Assembly (NCBI RefSeq): GCF_014529535.1
Contig: NW_023503608.1
Location: 9,350,501-9,414,500 of the forward strand
Length of the DNA stretch: 64,000 nucleotides
Reading direction: 5' to 3'
Source of the DNA: Bradysia coprophila
Lineage: Eukaryota > Arthropoda > Insecta > Diptera > Sciaridae
In this document: piece after piece, positions 1 through 11,100 of the stretch
How positions within the stretch are numbered: the first letter of the stretch is position 1
Layout: every line of letters starts with the position of its first letter
The notes under the pieces: model-generated
What the model saw: only the letters and a program-made list of their open reading frames with translations
Databases searched by the model: none
Told to the model about the DNA's origin: nothing
Translations under genes and position numbers: made by a program

Positions 1-1007
1 TTTTCGTTTTTTTATGTTGGTACGTAAATAATCGAACAACTAGTGACGTTAAAGGTGTTTTACCATAGTATGAGTGTATGTATTACATATAAACGATCGC
101 ACTAGTCTGACGTCAGACTTTCCTCTTAAAATAATTTTCTTAATTAATTTAAAAAAACCAAAGTGATCCTTTACTTTTACTTTTGTCTCATATCGAAAAT
201 ACGACTTTTAAACTATATGTACTTGGGCAAAAAGCTCGGTTGGCCTTACCCAAACACGCATCCTCATGTTGCAATGCTCTCTATGCTCACAAATACACCT
301 CGAATTTTTAATAATGGTTTTTCGAGGCCTATTATTTAGAAGACACACCGAAAGCAACTTTTTTCAAGAGAATTATGCGAAATCTCTAACTTTATTTTTT
401 AAATTATGCAGTTATATGCATAAGAGAACATTAAGTGTCCATTCCACTCAACAAAAAGTACTCCGTGGGAGAGCGAGCTGTCAAATAAACAAAGTAAAAA
501 TTTAAAAAAATCAATTATGTCTCTCACACGGAGTACTTTTTTCGTAAGAGGAAACTAAGCATTAGTCAGAACTTGCCGTTTTTTATCGTTGCTATCTATA
601 ACAAAATGTGTCGGTTTTCGAAATTCCGTGAGTGTAACTGTAAATCAAATTAAAATGATCGACTCTGAGGATTTTGAGTATTTCATGATTTGAAAACAAG
701 TAATTCAACTGTTTTTATCACAATTGCAGGGTCAACTATTATGTAAAAAGCTCAATGGATCGAATAATCGGTATAAAAATGCGCAATAGCAAGCTTGATC
801 ACACTAAATAAACACTGTGAATGCAATAATAACAGTTCAAATGATCGTATGTATTATACTGATTATCGAATCACGATACACTCAAAATTCTCAGAAACCA
901 TCATTTCCTAATCAGAAGAAAAACTTGTTGTGAAAATTTAGCGCTTTACTAATATCGTGATAATGAAGAATTAGCTTCAATGTAAAATATTCAACTATTT
1001 ATTCTAG
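1..1007. other. AT-rich flank left of the phosphatase gene
   Basis: No coding exon is recognisable here. The only structure is the short hairpin listed at 452-542. Open frames in this stretch are short, lack conserved motifs and look like chance frames in AT-rich DNA. Confidence 0.6.
452..542. repeat. Short palindromic element
   Basis: The arm AAAAGTACTCCGTGGGAGAG (453-473) is repeated as its reverse complement at 521-542 with one mismatch, around a loop of about 47 bp of AT-rich sequence. No target duplication is evident. It looks like a tiny MITE remnant or an independent hairpin. Confidence 0.6.
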
Positions 1008-1162
1008 TACAGTTTTTAACATTAAAAAGTATCGACATATTATACATTTCTTATTTCTCCAACTTCTCTCATTTCTCCATAACGAGTATATGGAGAAATG
1101 AGAGAAGTAAGCAAAATAAGAAATGTATAATATGTCGATACTTTTGAATGTTAAAAACTGTA
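1008..1162. repeat. Long near-perfect hairpin (MITE-like) in the phosphatase 3' UTR
   Basis: The arms at 1008-1081 and 1090-1162 are reverse complements apart from a few changes near the tip, with a loop under 10 bp. The outer ends read TACAGTTTTTAACATT and AATGTTAAAAACTGTA. The hairpin starts 7 bp past the stop codon of the minus-strand phosphatase gene, so it should be transcribed as double-stranded RNA in that 3' UTR. Confidence 0.85.
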
Positions 1163-1168
1163 GGTATT

Positions 1169-2698
1169 CTAAAGATCACGACTGCAGAACATTTGTGAGC
1201 AGTTTGCCGAAAGGAATCTTCGGTAGCGGTCGATAAAAATAGACTGTTTGCACAGACCGTTAGTCCCACATCCAGGAATATTTAGTGGTTTCTCGTTATA
1301 CAAGACCAACAGATCATCGTCCCCGTTTTCACAGCTAAAAATCACAAATTATTCTATTGTTAATGGCCACGCCACCTCATACAAAAACAAGATTAACTTA
1401 CTCAAACCGAACGATAGACAAGTTAGAGGCCATCGGAGCAATATAGCTGGATCTCCACTGGCGGAATGTTTGCTGTGCGAAATTGTGACGAGTTAAGGAA
1501 GAGTCTCCATCAAACAGACCAAGGGTGACTAAAAACAATTGTAAAGGTCTGGAATGAGAGTTGTAAAATCGGGCGACACGATCGAGCGGATCGGATGATT
1601 GCAAAAATTGTAACATTTCTTGCGTAATGTGACAATTCATATTAGCGAATAGCGGCACATCACCACCATATCCCATTCCGTAGTAGTATTCAAGATCTTC
1701 CAAGTAATCCATAACTGCATGGTTTGCTATTGAAAATGCGGCACACCATGGTGATGGAGTTACTGGATCCCATCCTTGTTCGAATTTGCAGAAGTCCCAC
1801 ACAGTTCGTACATTACGACTGCTCAGCTGATTAGCACCGAAGAATCCCAACTTTCGGTTTACTTGTTCCAACATTTCGGCATATTCGGGACCAGTCTCAA
1901 ATGCATCCATTTCAATCAAATTATTTCTAATAGCATCGTACAATGGGCAATCATCATTGGGCTAAAATTCGTTCAATTAAGTTTTTCCAAATTTACAACA
2001 AAAGAGAATTGTCCCACCCGTAATAGTAAGTCAGGATCTGGTATTGGCTCAAATTGAACATTCTGCCACTCACCAAACACTCCATCTGCCAATCCTTGCA
2101 AGCTGGCCACAGTTCTTTGACGATCGGTAGCACGGAAGAGAAACAAAGATTGGTTGTAAGGGGAAGATAAAATTGTTGGAAAGGCATCTCGAAACCGTTG
2201 ACCAATTCCTCTCCATTCATTCCATCCAGTCTCCACCAGCTCTGAATTTCTGCCGACTGTTATATTCGGGTTTATTGTCCAATTTCGAATATTTTCCATA
2301 TCTTGTTGACATAGCTGGGTGCGTCCAGCTTCGTAATTTTCTATTACTCGGGCTTTCAAACTTTCGTGAATATTTATCATTCTCAGAGTATCACTTGATG
2401 ATGGCAAACGTGAGCCGTGTCTACCATATATGAACAATTTGCTCGGAGTGCATGCTGAACACGTTTTATTAATTTTAGTCTTCGGGCTATATTTACAAAT
2501 GAAAGACTTACTTGATATGGCAGGATTGATGAAACCTCTGCCACGCACCGCTTCATAGGCAACTTTTGTCGCAAACATCTGGTTTTGGGGCCGAATCGGA
2601 TCGGTTGCAAAGCAGTAGAAGGGATTATGCGTTGACACATTGCCTTTCGCAACGGCCCAAGCCATCGAAAAAATTAAAATTATTTTTAACATCTTCAC
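1169..2698 (-). CDS. Mipp1: Multiple inositol polyphosphate phosphatase (MINPP, histidine acid phosphatase family), 4 exons
   Basis: Exons are complement 2512-2698, 2018-2454, 1402-1961 and 1169-1334, with introns of 57, 56 and 67 bp. They join in phase to about 449 residues. Residues 1-19 form a hydrophobic signal peptide, so the enzyme is probably secretory or ER-resident, where the family removes phosphates from inositol phosphates including phytate. The catalytic RHGxRxP motif is present as RHGSRLP. The C-terminal half follows family order, with a PMASNLSIVRF stretch like human PYASNLIFVLY, then CEN and several cysteines. Several N-glycosylation sequons occur. The first intron is an exact multiple of three and open, so a reading without splicing would wrongly keep it; removing it restores a cysteine just before the active site. 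The usual proton-donor triplet HAE reads HSR here, so catalysis may be weakened. The symbol follows Drosophila; a paralogue is possible. Confidence 0.9.
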
Positions 2699-2733
2699 AG
2701 AAAGAGACTCAAGTCGATTCTACCACACTTTCC

Positions 2734-2770
2734 AACTGAAGATGTTTTGATAAACCAACCGCTTTTTATA
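2734..2770 (-). promoter_or_regulatory. TATA box plus initiator for the phosphatase gene
   Basis: On the minus strand, TATAAAAAGC (2761-2770) lies about 30 bp before TCAGTT (2734-2739), which matches the arthropod initiator. The initiator is about 36 bp before the ATG at 2698. Spacing and order fit a strong, focused core promoter, consistent with regulated high-level expression. Confidence 0.7.
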
Positions 2771-2771
2771 C

Positions 2772-5700
2772 CAGTTGATAAGACTCTAATTTATTAAAAT
2801 CCGTATTCAAGTGTTTCAAGAAATACGGTAAGGAACCATGTGAAACTCACGACTGATAACATTTTTAACATGTTACCGGCAAGATTGACTTGACACGTGT
2901 GATATCTCCAAGAAAACGTGAGTTATCATTAGACACAAAGTGTACAATATATCTGAAAGCATTAAATGTCTGCTCTAATAATACGTGACCCGCGACGGAA
3001 TCCTTATCAAAATCATGTTTGATAATCAAGTATGTCACATACATGCACACCTTGTGTGTAAGGGGTAAATCACTCAAGAATCGCAAAAAGTAGATTCACT
3101 GGCAGCCAGTGACTGGCTCAGTAGAAATAGGTTTGTGTGTGTTGTGTACAGATTTGTCTTTCAGTGCATTAAAAGCATAATAGTAACTAAATAGTATTCA
3201 ACACCACACGCTAGGTCCGCGATGCTATTTTCTGTTGGCTCTTTCAGCATATTAATATTAATATATTAACGTGACGTATTAGATGTGACTAAATAACATC
3301 GTAAATGTTTTTCTTTTGTAACTGTAGACTTAACATGTTACAGACGGCAATTATATATATGACTAGTATCAACATCGAAACATGCAGGACATGCAGCCAA
3401 AAAAGCAGAAGTTGACAAAATCAATCACTATTCCGAACTATCAAATCAATTTGTTTTCGTGCCGGTCGCCTCAGAAACTTCTGGAATTTTCGGAAAACTT
3501 GCCATGAATTTGATAAAGAAAATAGGGAGTAAAATTGCAGATGTAACAAACGAAAAGCGCTCAACATCTTACTTAATTCAACCAGTATTATTATCGGGTC
3601 GATGACTTCCATCTATTAAAGTATTTATAAACTGTTGATTTCAAATCTTCTACTTCAATTTTTTTAAACATAATTTTTTGCTGTATAGAGGTCCATATTA
3701 CCCAGAGAGTGTCATTATTTTTGTCGTCGTTATCGATAACAAATTTGACAGGTGAAATCAATTATTAACATTTCTTTCCGGCGGCTTATAAAAAGGAATA
3801 CAGACATGATTTTGTATGCATAATATGATTCTGATAACCAGCTTGTCATATCGTCACGAATAGAGTATCAGTCTTTATTGATTCCTTGCGATTTATATGC
3901 AACCGAATGATTGAATTTTAATTCATAAAAACCAAATTCAATTTGTTAAACAAACTTTTTGTTCGTTTATGTACTAAGTAATGCCGCCGCTAACGACAAT
4001 ATACGACTAAAATATGAATTTTCTGGTAAGGTATTTTCTTAAAATTTGCACGAGTTGCATAATTTGAAAATTTTGTAATACGACGCTAAAGTATGTGTCT
4101 TTTTCTAAAGACATTCGTGAGGTCACAGTCCCACAGTCAATAAATACTTGGAATATAGGAACCTCATAAACACAAACATTTTCGAAGCATTTTTTTTTTT
4201 TGAAAGTAACAAAATCTGTGCTAACCTTCCTAAATTGATGTGAGAGTTCCCTTTTTACGTGGTTTAAAGATCTAAAGATCAGATTTGTATACTGTGCCAA
4301 ATTACTATACTGCGGTCTTATGTTGAAAATTAAATGTTAAAAATAATGAAGTAATAGATTGTGTGTGTCTGAAATTCTAGATCAAAATGGTAAAAACTAT
4401 TGTTTAGAATTTTGAATTTTGAATTTTGAAAAGATCGATTTTTTACTGCTACTGCCATAATTGTGTGCAGTCTTTATTGTTCAGAATTTATTGGTTCACA
4501 AAGTATTTTCAAAAACACAATCTCTGAGCATTTTCACCGATCTTCCTATAGTTTTCCAAGGATTTTCAGGTGATTTTTTACTGATTCTACTGATTTTACT
4601 GATGAAAATCATTTTCTTCTTTTTTAGCCTTTTAAAGGATTTTCTATGATTAAGCGGATTTTCTTGAGGATTTTTTTTTTCAAAACATCGGATGATTTTC
4701 TTTTGACTGACAATGAATTTTCTATGAATATTTGCTTCTCGGGGTCAAATAGCAAAAAATCAACATTCCGAATAATTTTCTGTGAATTTTAGTGTTCTTT
4801 ATGCCAAAACGGTTAGAATGTTTAAAGCTTTTCGCACATTTATTGAGTTAACACGTTCATCTTTTGTCTTCCATCGAACTCCTAATCAATCTTCGGAAAG
4901 TATGTTAGAAGTCCTCACGGAAAATACAAACAAATCTCCCCAGCACCACATTTGAAATTACATTCTGACTGAAAATGATTCCTCAAACCAGAAAAATAAA
5001 ATCAACAAATTTCATATCGTCAGCAAAACCCCGAAACAATAAAAAAGAAAATTGTCCTTTTTTAACACGAGAAAAAACTGTCCTTTCAGTCATAAATTTT
5101 TTTTCCCAACAACCACCCAAAAATAATAAAAAAATCAAAACACAACTTTAATCAAACTGATCCCGACCACACCAACCAAATGTGCACAGCAGAAAAAAAA
5201 ACACCGAAAATCGAAATTTTTCGAAATCATCGCTTCCATATCATGGCAAGTAATTTATTTCATCATTTCTCATTCCCTATTTGAACCATTCCTACCCGAG
5301 TAGTGTGAGAACCAAGAACGTTTAGTTTTGTTGTTATATATTAAAATGCTTGGTAACGTAGCGCAATTTAGGGTCAATCTGGAACAACCACGCCCCTGTT
5401 AGAAAACAACCCCAAATGGACGATTGTGTTGGCTTTTTCTTATGGCAATACTCTTATGGTTGTACATTTATACCAGTGGATGATATGTAATTTTCATTCG
5501 AAAATTACTGTCTTGACGATTATTTATACACGACAATATACAAACAGCACAAGGACGATGACAACTCTGCAAAATATAACTGATGCTACGAGTGGATACC
5601 ATCGTTGTGTAGTAATTTAATGTTATTTCCGCCACAATATGTACATAAAATATTATGCAATAAGTTGCTTGGAGCGACTATTTAACCACCGTTACTGCTA

Positions 5701-6434
5701 TAATATGGAGTGGTGGAGAAAGAACAGTGTATATACAGGAAACCATTGCCATATTTAAGTGTGTGTGATATCAATCTTCAATGATTTATGAATTGCTCAG
5801 CAATTAGGAACAAAATTTTTTATTTATTTTCAACAATTTTCTGTAATACACTCCGGGGAGGGGTTGCTTTTTGTGAATTGAACGAGATACATCTCTGGAA
5901 TATGATAGATTGTATTCGGTTCGAAAATTCTGTTAGAGTAGCACAGACAAAAATTGAATGTAAAAAAGTCAATTTGATGTGGTACTCAAGAAGAATGGAT
6001 TTCATCGTTTTCGGTATAGCATCATCACAAAAAACATCTACTGAACAAGCAAAGGATATTTTACTGTATTAATGTACCGTGAAATTTTATAAATTGTAAT
6101 GTCGTTTTAGATTTTGGCTGTGAGGTTACATCAGCACAGAAATTTGCATAAAATTGTAATAATGTGAATGAGAATTGATCCATGAAAAATAATTATCTTG
6201 TTTTTGGAAGTGCTATAGTCATCTAGTATCTACAACCAACGGCGAAGAAAAATAATCGATGTACGTTACATATGATGAATGGATATTTCATGCACACTAT
6301 GTGTAGCCAAGCTCACATTAGGCTCGGACTTTCAATTTTCACATCAACCAAGTGGGTACTTGTTTGTTTAAGAAAGATAGTTATAAGAGGGCTCGAAATT
6401 AACCACTCTTTGCAGATGAGCCACAATGAGATGT
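2772..6434. other. AT-rich intergenic region
   Basis: No gene is recognised. A member of the dispersed family lies at about 3600-3755 (listed separately). 4420-4800 is rich in GATTTTC-like direct repeats. 5000-5300 is A-rich. Several frames of 60-95 codons exist but none shows conserved motifs or plausible splice partners. Confidence 0.5.
3595..3755 (-). repeat. Dispersed repeat family member (GTTATCGATAACGACGAC core)
   Basis: Reading the minus strand gives, in order: CACCTGTCAAATTTG, TTATCGATAACGACGAC, AAAAATAATGACA, TTGAAGTAGAAGATTTGAAA and CCCGATAATAATACTGG. The same ordered blocks occur at 8968-9145 on the plus strand and, in shorter form, elsewhere in the window. Confidence 0.75.
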
Positions 6435-7114
6435 AGTGTTCAAAAACGTTACTGCGACATTCATAAATCTATTTTTGACATCAATACGTCACTTTGCGAC
6501 CCCTTTATGTACCGAATTACCGATTAGTAACAGTAGACTTTCGAAAAACCAAGAAAATTTTTTCTTGGTTTTTTGGGTTTTGGAGCCCATTTTCCCCTTG
6601 AGGGGTTTGTAAATTTTCCTTGTTAAATATAAAAATCCTAAAGACGTTGCAACTTGTATTGAGTCACCTCAAGCATACTCCTTATGGTATTTTCTATGTT
6701 CCCCTGCCTCTTGCCTTCACTTACTGCTGCAGAAATGTTAGAGACAACGATTTTATTTCATGAGACTTTTTTGAAATTTTTTGGTTATTGATGAAAATGT
6801 GCAATAAGAGATCTGTTTTACAGCGATTGGTGAGCAGGTAGATTCGGGAACATAGAAAATACCATAAGGAGTATGCTTGAGGTGTCTCAATGCAAGTTGC
6901 AACGTCTTTAGGATTTTTATATTTAACAAGGGAAATTTACAAATCCCTCAAGGGGAAAATGGGCTCCAAAACCCAAAAAAACCAAGAAAAAACTTTCTTG
7001 GTTTTTCGAAAGTCTACTGTTACTGTACGGTATTCGGTACATAAAGGGGTCGCAAAGTGACGTACTGATGTCAAAAATAGATTTATGAATGTGGCAGTAA
7101 CGTTTTCGAACACT
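6435..7114. repeat. Foldback element with 269-bp arms
   Basis: Arms 6435-6703 and 6846-7114 are inverted copies with scattered mismatches and small indels, around a 142-bp spacer. The right-hand sequence stays open on the minus strand from about 7261 to 6923, with a frame starting MGWPNTTTKIAIW that runs past the right arm. The left arm therefore looks like a truncated inverted copy of a longer unit. I recognise no protein family. Confidence 0.85.
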
Positions 7115-8161
7115 GTCGTAAGTTTTCCTGTTGAGTGTTACATTGAAACGAATGCAGGAATAATCATCTTGCACAGCCGCGAATGTCCATTTGCAATTTC
7201 GTTCTTCTCTTGTTGCGTTAGACCAAATCGCTATTTTCGTTGTCGTATTTGGCCAGCCCAACTGTGTTTAGGTCTTTCCCTTTTACGCACGTGGGGATTG
7301 TCTATGGAAAGGGTTTTTCTTGAAACATTGCTTTCATCTTGAGAATGGATTTTAGCGAACCAGTCTTACACAATACACAATAAATTTTCATTTTTTTTTC
7401 TTTTATTTATTCTTTCATATATAATAATAATTAACTATAATATAAAATGACATTTTTGTTTATTTGCATTTCTATATAGACGTGTGTGTGTTGTGTATTG
7501 TATAATGTATGAATTGCATCTTGGATTTTTGTTTATTATAATAATAATTTTCTTTTATACTGCTACTCTCAAACAATTAATTACAATAATATTAACAAAA
7601 AAATATATTTATAATAATTTCATTAATAAAATAATCATCATAATAATAAACAATGAAAAAAAAAACACTTTATCACCGCATTCACATATTTAACATTACG
7701 ATTTCTTTATTGTTATATTATAGTTATGAGTTTGCTAATTTAATTTGAAAGATTTTTCGATTTTTTATTTTACTTTTAATTTTCTTTGCTTCATTTTATA
7801 CCTTTCATTTTTTCGCTTTATTTTATACATTGAGAATAAATCATTTCAAAAAATATTTCAATCTGAATTTATCACTTAAATAGAATTCTATTTTTTGCCT
7901 ATACTTTTGAACCTAATATTTAATTTGTCGGAAAGTAAATTTTAATTTTGACGCGCTTCATCGATTGATTATGATTGTATAATAAAAACTGATTTACTCT
8001 TCGTTTCGGCGCGATTTTCCTAATTTATAATTTTAATTATTATTTTTTTTTACTATGCACAAAAGGATCTTATAATTTGTTCATTTTTGACATTTTAGTA
8101 TTCAGATTCTTGGGTTAAATAAAAAAATTATTACCCAAAAATTCATTGGATTAGTTTACAT
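7115..8161. other. AT-rich region; probable 3' UTR of ced-6 at its right end
   Basis: 7380-8160 is extremely AT-rich with poly-T and ATAATAAT runs, and lies directly downstream of the ced-6 stop codon on the minus strand. Several TTTATT sites (minus-strand AATAAA) could act as polyadenylation signals, but none stands out. 7115-7330 is the non-duplicated continuation of the foldback's right arm. Confidence 0.5.
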
Positions 8162-11100
8162 TTACTTCCTTAACGGATCCAGACTTTCCAGAGTAAAATC
8201 ATCGGCGGAAAAGCCAATTGATTTGCTGAAGTTGTTCTGCAAAGATGAAAAGGATCAAATATTTAGATGGATTTCAATGGCAAAATTAATTTTTTTGTTT
8301 CAAAAAAATTTACACAAAAAGCTATTTTATTATTAATAAAATTGTTGTATTGCTTGGTCAGCTATTTTATTTGTTAAGCGTGCCGTATATGCGTGGCTAT
8401 GTGAAGCGAGGAGTGCAAAAATTAAATTTGCAGAGTTAATATAACAAATGCAGTGTTTAAGCGTGCTTGCTATAATTAATGTTATATTTTTTATATAGTT
8501 TGTTCACATAGAACCCAGTTATTATTCATATATATATACTCTTCTTGGACTATAATACCGTCTTGAACAGTCAACTTGTTACGAATTTAGTCAATTTTGT
8601 AAAAGTTTAAATCCCCAAAAAGTCATATTTTAGTGGTAGAAACCTAACAACGGTACAAAACGGGCAATAGCCCTAAATGACTTGGTTCATTCTCAGTAGA
8701 TAGGCAGAACTACAAGTTGCGGGGAGAATATCCCAGTCACCAATGCTTAGTAGAAAGTAGCAATTTTTATCGCGATTACAGAAAGATTTAAATTGAAATA
8801 AATTTCATCTCGTGAACGAAGAACTGAAGGACGAATGAATACTGGTAGAAGGTAGAACCCATAAGCACAGATTTCAGTACTTGACATTGATGCAGGCTAG
8901 TTTTTCATTTCACTAAATGCGAAGAGTTTTAGATACTAAAAGTTTAGGTACTGAAGTGATGTTATTGACCTGTCACATACGGCAATCCATTTGTTATCTA
9001 TAACGACGACAATAATAATGACATGCTCTGTATCCCTTATATAGTAAAATGCATGTTAAAATATTGAAGTACAAGATTTGAAATCAACAGATTAAATATA
9101 CTTTGATCGACTGAAGTAATAGATCCGATAATAATACTGGTCAAATGCTTGTCGTCTATAACAGGTTAACTTTCAAAAAGCTTTTACGAATCTTTGAGCT
9201 CTTGGTCAGTAAAAACTTAGAAGACTCTTCAACTTTCAATGGAAAATTGTCAGTTTATCCAACACTGTTATTCAGACTCTCAATATTTGAAAAGATCACC
9301 ATTAAGTTCAAAAGCAAATATTGGATGGTCTAGCACTCAATAAAATTGAGAACGTGTTACTCTACGATAACTTGGGCGGTCGTAGCGTCTTTGTTAGTTA
9401 CACCATGCCAATTAATTCAATGTGCGTCAGTACTCTAATATTATATACAAAAGGTAGGCGAACCGCAGCATAGTCGTTAAAACTGTTATTTTTGCTCTTT
9501 GTTACGAAAACCTACCGCTTCATTAGTTCTTACATGCACTTTGCTATTTAATGCAACGCCATCTCTAGAGCTCATCGCATATTTTTGTGACAAGGTTTTT
9601 GTCATCTTTATCGTTAACAGATATTTATAGGCGTAAAGAGCATGCAAAATATTTTAAAAAAGGACAGAAAAAGCATAAAATTTATGAAAACATCGCTTGA
9701 GCTCATTACCTTCCCATTCACGACATCCTTCTTAAAAGCGTTCGTTTCAGTCAGTTTATTATTTGTGTAGTCATGCTTAGATTTACCAAATTCACTAAAC
9801 GCAGCAGCTGCGGCGTCCTTAAACAAATTCAAATCAACAGTCTTCATTTCACCGATTTCCTCTCCAATCTCCACTCGATTCATTTCCAATGTTGAACTAC
9901 GAAACGCATCATATTTTCCGTGTCCATTCGATTCTAATCCACTGTTCATCATTAACCCGTCGGACGTTGCAAACGGATTCACTTGACTGGCATAGCCAAT
10001 TCCATTCGATTCACTGATCGGTGGATTGGTCGACTGATTGATTGTCATGAATGGATTGGGCATTTCGTAGCTTATACCGGATTGGTTGAATGACGCATCG
10101 AAAGCATCTGTTGATGTGCTGGAAATCATTGACAGTCCCAAGCTGTTGATACTGGTCGTGGTGTCGTTAAAATTAGTTCCGGATTTGTTGAACGGATTGG
10201 CTTCGCCGGTGGTGATCGATGAATTTGGTATTGATTCGAATGAACTTGAGGAAAGATTAAATGCACCATAACCGATAGTGGCCTAATTTGAAAGTGAGTT
10301 TTAGTGGTTACAGAAAGACTCTTTAATAGAGAGTGGAAGAAGGTAATTAAAGTATTTAAGAAATAGCTCTTCATTCACTGTTAGCTGTTGAACCACCATC
10401 ACAATTTTTCGATAATTGAAGCGGAAACGACGACAAGTTTTGCTTGAATTCACACTTGCACCAGAGTAACATTTTGACTGTTTCATTCGTTTTCAATGTG
10501 ATCGTGTTCCCTTCAATCATTCGAAACTCTTGTGACAGCAGTGCAACGGCTTCTTTCTCGCTAAACTATTACATTCTATGATACCAAACTACCAAACCAA
10601 TTTAATGTAAGCCATGCAAAAAGGTCATCTATTCCGTTCGACCAGAAGTCGAACAACATAAGAAGACTAATGCTTACTACTATCAAACACCCATCCTGCT
10701 GTTCCCTACATAAGCATAAACTACGCGACCACTTACTTCGAACGAATTCGTTTGCATGGCATTGAATGGTGTTGATCCGAACAAATCTTGACTGGAATTG
10801 TTATTGATCACATTGCTGTTGTTGTTGTTGTTAATTTGTGATGGAGTGCTTCTTCGCGGAATTGATGCTTTTGGTGGTGGAGCCACTGAAAAATTGAGGT
10901 TCGAGTTCAGTTACAATTATGAGAATAAAATGTTTTATAATTTCCAACTCACATAAAGGCGGCGGACTAACTTGATGCCCATTCATTGTACCATTAACGC
11001 CATTCGTATGGTTTACGGGATGGGTGAATAAGTGTTGACCCATTGTTTTCGGTGGCTCGAAGCCGAAGAAATCATTGGAAATTTTGTTGCCATTTCCGTT

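Noticed and set aside
2455..2511. Retaining this open, three-fold segment as phosphatase coding sequence
   Set aside because: It has a GTAAGT donor and a TTCAG acceptor, and its removal puts a family-typical cysteine just before the RHG motif.
5788..6072. 94-codon plus-strand frame
   Set aside because: No conserved motif, no flanking splice signals, and an antisense frame of similar length.
7115..7330. A real gene exon next to the foldback
   Set aside because: Frames change within the stretch and no splice partners are found; it reads as a decayed copy of an unknown unit.
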